Assembly: GCA_002419025.1 (NCBI GenBank)
Contig: DIFG01000046.1
Coordinates: forward strand, 1 to 6,689
Direction: 5' to 3'
DNA: 6,689 nt
Source of the DNA: Deltaproteobacteria bacterium UBA5754
GTDB lineage: Bacteria > Desulfobacterota > Dissulfuribacteria > Dissulfuribacterales > UBA5754
The notes below the pieces were generated by a model. It did no database searches, had not been told where the DNA came from, and was given only the letters and a program-made list of their open reading frames with translations. How positions within the stretch are numbered: position 1 is the stretch's first letter; each line of letters starts with the position of its first letter. Of this stretch, positions 1 to 6,617 are shown one piece after another. The position numbers and the translations under genes are program-made.

Positions 1-30
1 ATAGACGCACGGCTTCATAATTCACGTTCT

Positions 31-61
31 ATACTGGATTCCGGCCTCCGCCGGAATGACG
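31..61. repeat. Dispersed palindromic (REP-like) repeat, left copy
   Basis: A 31-bp sequence that recurs at 6659-6689 in the same orientation with one difference (c at 48, a at 6676). Its core is a perfect inverted repeat: ATTCCGGC at 38-45, a 4-base loop CTCC, and GCCGGAAT at 50-57. The short hairpin in a non-coding gap, and the recurrence within this window, fit a repetitive extragenic palindrome. It carries no transposase. The rest of the 1-165 gap shows no gene and no convincing promoter. Confidence 0.75.
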
Positions 62-165
62 AGGCGGTATGCAACTGCGCACTGGAAACCGATCAAATTC
101 CACACGAAATGACGAAGAGCCGGACATGATCACATCAGGCACCTTTCATCCCCATTCAATCCAGC

Positions 166-585
166 ATGCCTTCCCATTCTTATCCTGAACGGCCCATTCC
201 GGCGGTTGCCGTGCTTGTGGAACGGGGCGGAGAGATACTCATGGTCCTGCGCGGGACGCCGCCTGCCCGAAAGACCTGGTCCCTTCCAGGAGGAAAGGTG
301 CGCATCGGGGAGACCATCCTGGAGGCAGCTGAGCGCGAGGTCTGGGAGGAGACCGGAGTATCGGTCAAGGCAGAAAAAGTACTCACCGCCGTCGACGCCA
401 TCTATGAAGACGGGAGCGGAGGCATCCTTTACCACTATCTTATAGTCTATGTCTGCGCGTCATATCATGGCGGGGAACCGGAGGCCAGGGATGACGCCCT
501 TGATGCGCGCTGGGTCCCGCGTACCGAGTTCGACAGTCTCGTCATCGAGGCGAGGACCCGAGAAACGATCCAAGGGATGTTCTAA
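166..585 (+). CDS. NUDIX hydrolase
   Basis: A 139-residue NUDIX-superfamily pyrophosphohydrolase. These enzymes cleave nucleoside diphosphates linked to another moiety (X), using divalent metal bound by the NUDIX helix. The full box GX5EX7REUXEEXGU is present at residues 43-65, with E49, R57, E58, E61 and E62 all in place. The catalytic glutamates are therefore intact. It is preceded by the usual strand and 'WSLPGGK' approach (residues 38-44). The length fits a minimal single-domain NUDIX protein. The strand around residues 76-97 resembles ADP-ribose pyrophosphatase or YjhB-like members, but the substrate cannot be read from sequence. ATG 166 is the first possible start after an in-frame stop at 127-129; no good Shine-Dalgarno sequence precedes it. 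The stop lies 4 nt before the AAA+ gene, so the two are probably co-transcribed. Identification as NUDIX is secure; a specific function is not. Confidence 0.93.
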   Translation: MPSHSYPERPIPAVAVLVERGGEILMVLRGTPPARKTWSLPGGKVRIGETILEAAEREVWEETGVSVKAEKVLTAVDAIYEDGSGGILYHYLIVYVCASYHGGEPEARDDALDARWVPRTEFDSLVIEARTRETIQGMF

Positions 586-589
586 ACCA

Positions 590-1396
590 ATGGACACCAT
601 TCAGCTTGAGGAATACGTCCCGGAAAGTGAGCCGTATTACCTGCCCCAGGGAGATGAGGTCGTCCTTGCCGAGGCCGCTTACGAAAACGCCCTGCCCCTC
701 CTTCTCAAAGGGCCGACCGGGTGCGGGAAGACCCGTTTCATGGAGTACCTCTCCTGGAGGGTACATCGTCCGCTCGTGACCGTGTCCTGTCACGACGATC
801 TCACGACGAGCGATCTCGTGGGCCGCTACCTCATTCGGGGCGGGGAAACGGTATGGTTGGACGGTCCCCTTGCGCGGGCCGTAAAGGCCGGGGCCATCTG
901 TTATCTCGACGAGATCGTGGAGGCCCGCAAGGATACCACTGTGGTGATCCACCCCCTGGCAGACGACCGTAGGCTCCTTCCCATGGAGAAGCGAGGAGAA
1001 CTCCTTCGTGCGCCTGCCGAGTTCATGCTCGCCGTCTCCTACAACCCGGGGTACCAGAGCGTTCTCAAGGATCTCAAACCGAGCACCCGCCAGCGTTTCG
1101 TGGCCATCGAATTTCACTATCCCGAGCCGGGTGTCGAGTCGGAGATCGTGGCCCACGAGGCCGGGATCGAGACCGGGATCGCCGAAGGCCTCGTGAGGCT
1201 GGCCAAGCTTACGCGAAATCTCCGGGACCAGGGGCTTCCCGAGGGCGCGAGCACCCGTCTCCTCGTGCATGCGGGTCGTCTCATTCGGGCCGGCATCAGT
1301 CCGCAGAGGGCGTGCGAGGTGGCCGTTTGTCAGCCCCTCACGGACGACCACGAGCTCCTTGCAGGGCTTCTCGAGATGATCCACGCGGTATTCTGA
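590..1396 (+). CDS. CbbQ/NirQ/NorQ/GpvN-family MoxR AAA+ ATPase
   Basis: A 268-residue AAA+ ATPase of the MoxR branch, expected to form a cytoplasmic hexamer that works with the VWA protein encoded next to it. Visible motifs: Walker A GPTGCGKT at residues 41-48, Walker B ending in D107-E108 (ICYLDE), a sensor-1 asparagine in SYNPG at 150-154, and arginines in STRQRF at 165-170 suited to the arginine-finger role. The length is normal for CbbQ/NorQ. The frame is open further upstream (an ATG at 449), but that extension lies entirely over the NUDIX gene. ATG 590 gives the family-like N-terminus, with a short lead into YYLPQGDEV. A weak purine stretch AAGGGA (572-577) lies 12 nt upstream, so translation may be coupled to the NUDIX stop 4 nt before. 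Characterised relatives activate Rubisco (CbbQ) or nitric oxide reductase (NorQ). No client is encoded here, so no symbol is given. Confidence 0.93.
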   Translation: MDTIQLEEYVPESEPYYLPQGDEVVLAEAAYENALPLLLKGPTGCGKTRFMEYLSWRVHRPLVTVSCHDDLTTSDLVGRYLIRGGETVWLDGPLARAVKAGAICYLDEIVEARKDTTVVIHPLADDRRLLPMEKRGELLRAPAEFMLAVSYNPGYQSVLKDLKPSTRQRFVAIEFHYPEPGVESEIVAHEAGIETGIAEGLVRLAKLTRNLRDQGLPEGASTRLLVHAGRLIRAGISPQRACEVAVCQPLTDDHELLAGLLEMIHAVF

Positions 1397-1400
1397 TCCC

Positions 1401-3785
1401 ATGGGCGCGGCGGTATTTATCCCCGAAGGCCCTGGGCAGTGGGAGGCGGATGCCCTTAGGGCCGCACTCATCGAGATCTTTTTCGCCGAATCTGTCGGGG
1501 GATGCCACGTGGATACGGCCGTGGAGCACCTTCTCCGCGTCTCCCGAAAACGGACGGCCCGTGTCCTCTCCCTCGTGAGGCTCATATCCTCCTCGGTCTC
1601 GGATCTCCTTGCGTTCACCTTTCTCGAAAACGTGAACGAGGCCTGCGGGCTTCTCGCAGACGAAGGGCTCGAGGCATGGGTGAGGGGGGCCATTGCCATT
1701 TATGAGTCAGAAGGGCTTCATGCCGCACGTTCCTATCTGGCGCGCGTCTCCGAAACCGCGCTTCCATTTTCCTCGAGCGACAGGGCCCGCACGCGGGAGC
1801 AAGTGGTTCATCGTCTCCGTCTCCTCATCTCAGGCCTCGCCGGGCGGGACATGGCCTTTAGGACCTCTGAGGTCAAGTATACGGATACGGAGACGATCCA
1901 TGCCCCAGAGGTCTTCAGCCGCTTTGCAGATGGGGATGCGAACGAACTTCATGCCCGATCCGCCCTCATTCATGCCTGCTGCCAGGTCCGGTACCGGTCG
2001 TTTCATCTTCCCCAGTCCCTTGTTCACACACGCATCCAGGCCTTGTCCCTGCCGTCCGTGGATGACCCGGAGCGGGCCGGCATCCAGGTCTTTCTCGAAC
2101 TCCTTGCCGACGCCATCGGCCGTGAGGAGGCCTTTCGGCTCTACGCCCTTGTGGACACGATTCGGATAGAGGCGCGATTGCGTCGGGAATTTCCTGGGCT
2201 CGACCGGGATCTTGCCCGTTTCAAGGCGATCCTGAGGCGCGAGTCTCCGGATCTTCCGGCCGAGCCCCCGATCTCCCGGCTCATGACATGGATCCTCGAA
2301 GGGTATCCTGCCCTTTATCCATGGCCGGACGAGGAAGAACAGGAGGCTGCGGAAAGGCTTTGTGGGCCAACGTCCCTTGCAGTCGATTCCGCTTCCCTTG
2401 CGTATCTCGTGGCCAGCCGGGATCCGTCTTGTGTCGGGATCGAGTCCATGGATGAGGTCCTCCCGTACGTCGGGACCGTCCGTCCAGAGGCGGTCGCCCG
2501 TGTCCTCCTCGCCCGGCGCATCGAGTGCCGGGAGAGGTTCGTGGAGGCCCTTGCGACGATCCTTCTCGAGAAGGGTGGTGCAGGAAAGAAAGAGGATGGG
2601 GGCGAAAAGGGGGAGGATGGCCCGGGCCTTACCTGCCTCACCGATGGGGATCAGGGGATAGCCGTGATCGTACCTGGGAAGAAAACAGAGGCTAAGGGGG
2701 GGCCGCGCGATCTTCTCGAGTGCCTCACCCTGCTCGGGCAAGAATCGGGTCCCAGCGCCGAACTCGATGCCCTCCTTTCCGAGATCGAAAGCGATCTCGG
2801 CTCCGTCCCTTCATCCTATGTCTCTGGCGCCATGGGCCTTGCAAGCAGGGGCTGGGCCGCAGTGGATCTCGCCCGGCAGGCAACCATGGAGGAGCAGTCC
2901 GCTGCGCATGGCGGGGAGTTTTACCTCTATGACGAATGGGATTTTCGTCGCGGGGCCCATAGGAAGTCCTGGTGCACCGTACGAGTGACTGACGTCCCAG
3001 CCGCCGGGGGGGATTTCGTCCTCCAGACCCTCCGCCGCTACCGGGGACAGGTCCTCGCCCTGAGGAAACAGTTCGAGATGCTCCGTCCCGCCTACCGTTT
3101 GAACAGACGCCAGAGGGAGGGAGAAGATATCGATCTCGATGCCGTGGTGGAGGCCGTCTCCGACCTCCAGGCCCGCGTCACACCCTCGGAGCGTCTCTTC
3201 ATCCGCCAGAGGCGCGATGAGCGCGACATCGCCGTTCTCTTTCTCGTTGACATGAGCGCCTCCACCGCGGGCTGGGTCAACCAGGCCATCAAGGAGACCC
3301 TCGTCCTCCTCTCCGAGGCCCTCCATGTCCTTGGTGACCGGTATGCCGTCCACGGTTTTTCCGGCATGCGAAGGACCGGGTGCCAGTTCTACCGCATCAA
3401 GGACTTCGGTGAGCCCTACGGCCAGGAGGTGAAGGCGCGTATCTCTGGGATCGACGCGCGCGACTATACACGAATGGGGCCGGCCATCCGCCACGCAAGT
3501 AGGCTTCTCGCAGACGTGGACGCCCGGTTCAAGGTCCTCATTACCCTGAGTGACGGAAAGCCCGAGGACTATGACGAGTACAAGGGGCTCTATGCCATAG
3601 AGGATACGAGAATGGCGCTGGTCGAGGCCAAGGAGCAGGGGGTGCGCCCCTTCTGCATAACGGTCGACAGGGAGGCGCACGAATATCTCCCGCACATGTA
3701 CGGCGAGGTGAACTATGTCATCGTGGACGATGTCTCCAGGCTCTCACGGAAGGTCCCGGAGATCTACCGGCTCCTTACGACGTGA
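1401..3785 (+). CDS. NorD/CbbO-family VWA-domain protein
   Basis: A 794-residue partner of the preceding MoxR ATPase. The N-terminal region is helical and contains the family-type segment TDTETIHAPE (residues 161-170). A Lys/Glu/Gly-rich linker follows at about 392-410. The NorD/CbbO signature YDEWDF...WCTVR starts at residue 510. The C-terminal VWA domain spans about 605-790 and has a complete-looking metal-ion-dependent adhesion site: D617-x-S619-x-S621, T690 (DYTRMGP) and D718 (LSDGK). In CbbO the VWA metal site docks onto Rubisco while the ATPase ring supplies force; in NorD the client is nitric oxide reductase. The length is nearer to my recollection of CbbO (about 780) than of shorter NorD proteins, but that does not settle the client. 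ATG 1401 lies 4 nt after the ATPase stop without a clear Shine-Dalgarno sequence, suggesting translational coupling. The last 16 codons are duplicated at 5827-5877. Family assignment is firm; the client is unknown. Confidence 0.92.
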   Translation: MGAAVFIPEGPGQWEADALRAALIEIFFAESVGGCHVDTAVEHLLRVSRKRTARVLSLVRLISSSVSDLLAFTFLENVNEACGLLADEGLEAWVRGAIAIYESEGLHAARSYLARVSETALPFSSSDRARTREQVVHRLRLLISGLAGRDMAFRTSEVKYTDTETIHAPEVFSRFADGDANELHARSALIHACCQVRYRSFHLPQSLVHTRIQALSLPSVDDPERAGIQVFLELLADAIGREEAFRLYALVDTIRIEARLRREFPGLDRDLARFKAILRRESPDLPAEPPISRLMTWILEGYPALYPWPDEEEQEAAERLCGPTSLAVDSASLAYLVASRDPSCVGIESMDEVLPYVGTVRPEAVARVLLARRIECRERFVEALATILLEKGGAGKKEDGGEKGEDGPGLTCLTDGDQGIAVIVPGKKTEAKGGPRDLLECLTLLGQESGPSAELDALLSEIESDLGSVPSSYVSGAMGLASRGWAAVDLARQATMEEQSAAHGGEFYLYDEWDFRRGAHRKSWCTVRVTDVPAAGGDFVLQTLRRYRGQVLALRKQFEMLRPAYRLNRRQREGEDIDLDAVVEAVSDLQARVTPSERLFIRQRRDERDIAVLFLVDMSASTAGWVNQAIKETLVLLSEALHVLGDRYAVHGFSGMRRTGCQFYRIKDFGEPYGQEVKARISGIDARDYTRMGPAIRHASRLLADVDARFKVLITLSDGKPEDYDEYKGLYAIEDTRMALVEAKEQGVRPFCITVDREAHEYLPHMYGEVNYVIVDDVSRLSRKVPEIYRLLTT

Positions 3786-3797
3786 CAGGGGTGTCTT
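3735..3797. repeat. 63-bp direct repeat, copy 1 (VWA gene tail)
   Basis: This stretch covers VWA codons 779-794 (SRLSRKVPEIYRLLTT), the TGA stop and 12 bases beyond it. It matches 5827-5889 at 61 of 63 positions in the same orientation, offset by 2,092 bp. The longest exact run is 50 bp (3739-3788). The differences are 3738 a versus 5830 c (AGG versus CGG, both Arg) and 3789 g versus 5881 a (after the stop). A near-palindrome, CCGGAGATCTACCGG, lies at 3756-3770. The two copies bracket kup. Confidence 0.95.
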
Positions 3798-3811
3798 TCT
3801 CGTCGCCTTTT
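3778..3811 (+). terminator. Possible weak terminator between the convergent VWA gene and kup
   Basis: An imperfect hairpin can be drawn here. The inner stem is GACA/TGTC (3784-3787 with 3792-3795) around a GGGG loop. The outer stem is CGACG/CGTCG (3778-3782 with 3801-3805), with an asymmetric bulge. CCTTTT follows at 3806-3811. The stem is short and interrupted and overlaps the stop codon, so this is tentative. The inner stem is kept in the second repeat copy, but the outer stem and T-run are not. Confidence 0.25.
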
Positions 3812-5778
3812 CAGATTTCTATTTGGATGCCGAGTTCCACCACCCGGTTGGGGGGTATGCCGAAGTAGGTGGAAACGTTCCACGCGTTGCGGGAGAGGTA
3901 GGCAAAAAGCTGTTTGCGCCAGGAGGACATTTTCTCTTTCCCGCTGCAGAGGAGGGTTTCACGGCTGAGATAAAAGGACGTGGAGTAAATATCCAGATCA
4001 AGGCCGTACGCCGTTGCGATTTCCAGAATCTCCGGGACAGAAGGGGTTTGCATGAAGCCATAATGGGCCACGATGCGGTGGAAACCCTGCCCGAGGTGTG
4101 TGATCGCAAGACGTTTTTCCCGGGCGACATAGGGGGTGTTGCCTGAAGAGACGATGGACAGAAGCACGATCCTTTCGGGCAGGGACTCGGTGTGTTTGAG
4201 AAGGTGCAGGAGGACCCTGGGGGTGCCGACCGGTGAAATCGAGAGAAAGGCGGCGGTGCCTGGGGTGCGGATGAGGTTATAGGTTTTGATGTCATTCAGG
4301 ATGATCTCCACGGGGATTTGTTCATCCGCAAAGCGCCTCGCCAAGATGGCCCGGCCATCACGCCAGGTGACCATGATCACCGTCAGGATCGCGGCAACGG
4401 CCACGGCAAACCAGCCGCCGTGGAAAAACTTGAGAAGATTGCCGCCGAGATATGAAAGATCGGCGACGAGCAGGATGACGCTGAGCGAAAGCGCCTTCCA
4501 AGTTGGCCATTTCCAATTGTGGCGTGTGACGAAATAAAAGATGAGACTGGTGATGGCCATGGTGGCGGTGACCGCGATGCCATAGGCCGAGGCAAGCCGG
4601 CTGGACTCCTTGAAGGAGAGGGCGAGGGCCAGGCAGCCGAGCATCATGACGGTATTCACCCACGGCATGAAGATCTGTCCCTTTGTCTCGACCGAGGTAT
4701 GCCTGATCTGGAGCCTGGGGAGATAGCCGAGCTGGATGGCCTGCTGGGTGATGGAGAACACCCCGGTGATCATGGCTTGGGAGGCTATGACCGTGGCTAA
4801 GGTGGCCATGGCGACCATGGGATAGAGAAGGACCTTGGGGACCAGGCCATAAAAGGGATTGGCGGCCGCCCCCGGAACTTCCAGGAGAAGCGCGGTTTGA
4901 CCGAAATAATTTAGCAAAAGGGCCGGGAATACCAAGATGGTCCAGGAAAGACGTATTGCACTCCGGCCGAAATGCCCCAGATCCGCGTAAAGTGCCTCGC
5001 CACCGGTAATGCAAAGCACCACCGAGCCGAGGACCACCAAGCCGTGGAGGCGGTTTTCGGCAAAGAAAGCGACTCCATAGCGTGGGTCCATGGCTGCCAG
5101 AATCTTGGGCGTCTTCAGCACCTCCGAGAGTCCGAGGATGGCGAGGGAGCAAAACCAGAAAAGCATGATGGGGCCGAAGACCTTGCCGATGCGCTCCGTC
5201 CCCTGGCTCTGGAACAGGAACAAGCCGAGCAGGACGCCGCATGCAATCGGGAGGACGAAAGGTTTGGCTGCCTGAGTGGCTACATTGAGGCCTTCCACCG
5301 CCGAGAGGACGGATATCACCGGCGTGATGAGGCCGTCTCCATAAAGAAGGGCGGCTCCGAAGATCGCCAGGGTGACGAGCTTCTTCACTATCTCTTGCGA
5401 GACCTCCTTGCCGCCTTTGCCTAAAAACAGGGCGGCAAGGGCGAAGATACCTCCTTCACCGTCGTTGTCCGCCCTCAAGATGAAGATCACATATTTGATG
5501 GTGACCACAATCATGAGTGACCAGAAGATCAAGGACATGATGCCGAGGATGTTGACTGGGGTGAGGGCCACCGCGTGGGAACCGTGGAAGCATTCCCTCA
5601 CGGTATACAGAGGGCTCGTGCCGATGTCGCCGAATACCACGCCCAACGCCCCCATAGACAGGATAAGCGTTTTTCGTAACGGGTGGCTATAGAGGCAGGG
5701 ACCGAGGGCTTCCGAGGAAGCGGTTTGGGCAGGAACAGGCGGTAACGGGCGCGTTTCGTCATTTGGGGACAAGTGCAT
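3811..5778 (-). CDS. kup: Kup-family low-affinity potassium uptake protein
   Basis: A 655-residue K+/H+ symporter of the KUP/HAK/KT family in the inner membrane, complete at both ends. Family hallmarks in order: FGDIGTSPLY (49-58), RADNDGEGG (102-110), YGDGLITPVISVLSAVEG (146-163), GGEALYADLGHFG (259-271), the stretch from SQAMITG (333) to GYLPR (355), AYGIAVTATM (398-407), and GGWF (454-457). About twelve hydrophobic segments lie between residues 36 and 470. A cytoplasmic domain follows and ends in the typical IPPNRVVELGIQIEI. An N-terminal extension of about 35 polar residues precedes the first membrane segment. ATG 5778 has AGAAGG (5790-5795) 11 nt upstream. The gene converges on the VWA gene with a 25-bp gap. 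It lies downstream of divIVA on the same strand, 109 nt away, and the leader is mostly the second repeat copy. Sampled 60-base lines are less GC-rich than those of the VWA gene (for example 27/60 at 5461-5520 and 36/60 at 4381-4440, versus 45/60 at 2461-2520). Membrane codon bias may explain part of this. Confidence 0.97.
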   Translation of the reverse strand: MHLSPNDETRPLPPVPAQTASSEALGPCLYSHPLRKTLILSMGALGVVFGDIGTSPLYTVRECFHGSHAVALTPVNILGIMSLIFWSLMIVVTIKYVIFILRADNDGEGGIFALAALFLGKGGKEVSQEIVKKLVTLAIFGAALLYGDGLITPVISVLSAVEGLNVATQAAKPFVLPIACGVLLGLFLFQSQGTERIGKVFGPIMLFWFCSLAILGLSEVLKTPKILAAMDPRYGVAFFAENRLHGLVVLGSVVLCITGGEALYADLGHFGRSAIRLSWTILVFPALLLNYFGQTALLLEVPGAAANPFYGLVPKVLLYPMVAMATLATVIASQAMITGVFSITQQAIQLGYLPRLQIRHTSVETKGQIFMPWVNTVMMLGCLALALSFKESSRLASAYGIAVTATMAITSLIFYFVTRHNWKWPTWKALSLSVILLVADLSYLGGNLLKFFHGGWFAVAVAAILTVIMVTWRDGRAILARRFADEQIPVEIILNDIKTYNLIRTPGTAAFLSISPVGTPRVLLHLLKHTESLPERIVLLSIVSSGNTPYVAREKRLAITHLGQGFHRIVAHYGFMQTPSVPEILEIATAYGLDLDIYSTSFYLSRETLLCSGKEKMSSWRKQLFAYLSRNAWNVSTYFGIPPNRVVELGIQIEI

Positions 5779-5877
5779 AAATTTGAAGCCCTTCTTGGGG
5801 TGAAAGACATCCTCGTGAAAGGGATATCCCGGCTCTCACGGAAGGTCCCGGAGATCTACCGGCTCCTTACGACGTGA
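5773..5877 (+). pseudogene. Possible remnant of a NorD/CbbO-type gene 3' end
   Basis: The last 51 bases (5827-5877) encode the same 16 C-terminal residues and TGA stop as the intact VWA gene. The same frame is open back to 5746. It reads VHKFEALLGVKDILVKGI before the shared SRLSRKVPEIY tail. The intact gene reads HEYLPHMYGEVNYVIVDDV in that place. The alternation of V/I/L residues matches (V-V, V-I, I-L, V-V, V-I), and HKF aligns with HEY if a two-codon gap is allowed. Ungapped nucleotide identity over 3705-3734 versus 5797-5826 is 18 of 30 by hand count, falling sharply from the near-identity that follows. I infer a diverged or decayed second NorD-type tail. Its 5' part is missing and its start overlaps the kup start codon. 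The upstream similarity is short and could be chance. Expression as a tiny protein is unlikely. Confidence 0.4.
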
Positions 5878-5889
5878 CAGAGGTGTCTT
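5827..5889. repeat. 63-bp direct repeat, copy 2 (between kup and divIVA)
   Basis: Second copy of the VWA gene tail, 61 of 63 bases identical to 3735-3797. It fills most of the 109-nt gap between divIVA and kup. Its right end falls inside the divIVA stop codon (complement of 5888-5890), and its left end is 49 bases upstream of the kup start codon. The insert between the copies is 3798-5826. The kup leader RNA would carry the reverse complement of the VWA mRNA 3' end. Confidence 0.95.
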
Positions 5890-6487
5890 ACCCCTCGTCA
5901 GGGCGTTCCTGTCCGGACTCGGGAAGCCCGTGCATCCATGATGGTTGGGTCTTTTCCTGACCCTCGAGGACAGGAGGCGAATCCTGGAGGGAACGGGCCT
6001 CCGTTGCGGTGAAATGGAGGAGGGAGTCTATCTCTTCTCCGGGGAGGGTCTCCTCGTCGAGGACCCGAAGATATCCCTCCACATGGGACCGGATCCGGTG
6101 GACGGTCTCCCTCTTGAGCCTTCTCAGGGCGCGGATTCGTTCTTCGAGGACAATGGCCTCCCGGTGCGCGTCGGCAACGATGCGCTCCGCGTCGAGCTTC
6201 GCCCGCTCCACGACGAGTGCGGCTTCCTTTTCGGACTGGCGTTTAAGCTCCTCTGAGACGGAATGGGCCGTGGTCAGGGCTATACGCACCTCTTCATCCC
6301 GTTTTTTGAGCTCATCCACCTGGGCCTTGAGGGTGGCCACGTGCCCCTTGAGCGCGTTTCGCTCCTTGAGCAGGGCCGTGAGCTGGGAGGCGATCTCCTC
6401 GAGATATGCGCGGACTTTATCCCGATCGTATCCCCGAAATCTGACCTCGAATTCATGTTCGAGGATCTCGTTTGGAGTCAGATTCAT
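5888..6487 (-). CDS. divIVA: DivIVA-domain coiled-coil protein
   Basis: A 199-residue cytoplasmic, membrane-associated coiled-coil protein. The N-terminal 35 residues (MNLTPNEILEHEFEVRFRGY, continuing DRDKV) match the DivIVA membrane-binding domain, including the FRGYD motif at 17-21, whose F17-R18 inserts into curved membrane in Bacillus DivIVA. A heptad-rich, highly charged coiled coil follows from about 25 to 145. Its stretch SEELKRQSEKEAALVVERAK (78-97) and the following ERIVADA also resemble the Bacillus protein. The last 50 residues are acidic and look disordered. In Gram-positives DivIVA marks poles and septa; in Gram-negatives with this domain the role is mostly undefined, and a scaffold role is inferred. 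The start is well supported by AGGAGG (6494-6499), 6 nt before the ATG. The TAA stop shares two bases with the 63-bp repeat. kup follows on the same strand. Confidence 0.93.
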   Translation of the reverse strand: MNLTPNEILEHEFEVRFRGYDRDKVRAYLEEIASQLTALLKERNALKGHVATLKAQVDELKKRDEEVRIALTTAHSVSEELKRQSEKEAALVVERAKLDAERIVADAHREAIVLEERIRALRRLKRETVHRIRSHVEGYLRVLDEETLPGEEIDSLLHFTATEARSLQDSPPVLEGQEKTQPSWMHGLPESGQERPDEG

Positions 6488-6493
6488 GGTTTT

Positions 6494-6499
6494 CCTCCT
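6494..6499 (-). promoter_or_regulatory. Strong ribosome binding site of divIVA
   Basis: On the minus strand this reads AGGAGG, 6 nt before the ATG whose first base is 6487. It is the only textbook Shine-Dalgarno sequence in the window and fixes the divIVA start. Confidence 0.8.
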
Positions 6500-6520
6500 C
6501 GGGTGCTGTGACCGTTCCTA

Positions 6521-6548
6521 TACATATCAGTTTCTTCGAGTTCCGAAA
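6521..6548 (-). promoter_or_regulatory. Weak sigma70-like promoter candidate for divIVA
   Basis: On the minus strand a TATGTA (-10-like, 6521-6526) lies 16 nt after TTTCGG (-35-like, 6543-6548), in the only AT-richer stretch upstream of divIVA. The -35 match is poor, and an upstream gene outside the window could instead drive transcription. Offered only as a candidate. Confidence 0.2.
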
Positions 6549-6617
6549 ACCGAACTTTCTCTCTCAATGTGATACATGCAACCAATTGATTGATGGTCTC
6601 GTAAAAAGTGCCGGACT

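Noticed and set aside
449..589. A 47-codon N-terminal extension of the AAA+ ATPase from an ATG at 449
   Set aside because: It lies wholly over the NUDIX gene, has an unstructured Arg/Ser-rich translation, and would make the protein longer than CbbQ/NorQ proteins. ATG 590 fits the family.
542..1699. Long minus-strand open frame (385 codons) opposite the ATPase and VWA genes
   Set aside because: It is a mirror of GC-rich coding DNA. It has no recognisable domain, and the plus-strand genes carry clear family motifs over the same bases.
2811..3695. Minus-strand open frame of 294 codons opposite the VWA domain
   Set aside because: Antisense shadow; the VWA metal-site residues lie on the plus strand and no protein family is apparent in the reverse frame.
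4358..5242. Open frame of 294 codons overlapping kup on the same strand in another frame
   Set aside because: Low-complexity Pro/Arg/His/Gly-rich translation typical of out-of-frame GC-rich DNA; kup hallmarks run through the whole region in the other frame.
3735..5889. Integron gene-cassette reading: one gene between two repeats of about 60 bp
   Set aside because: The repeats lack the GTTRRRY/RYYYAAC core motifs of attC sites and instead encode the end of a NorD-type protein; no integrase is present.
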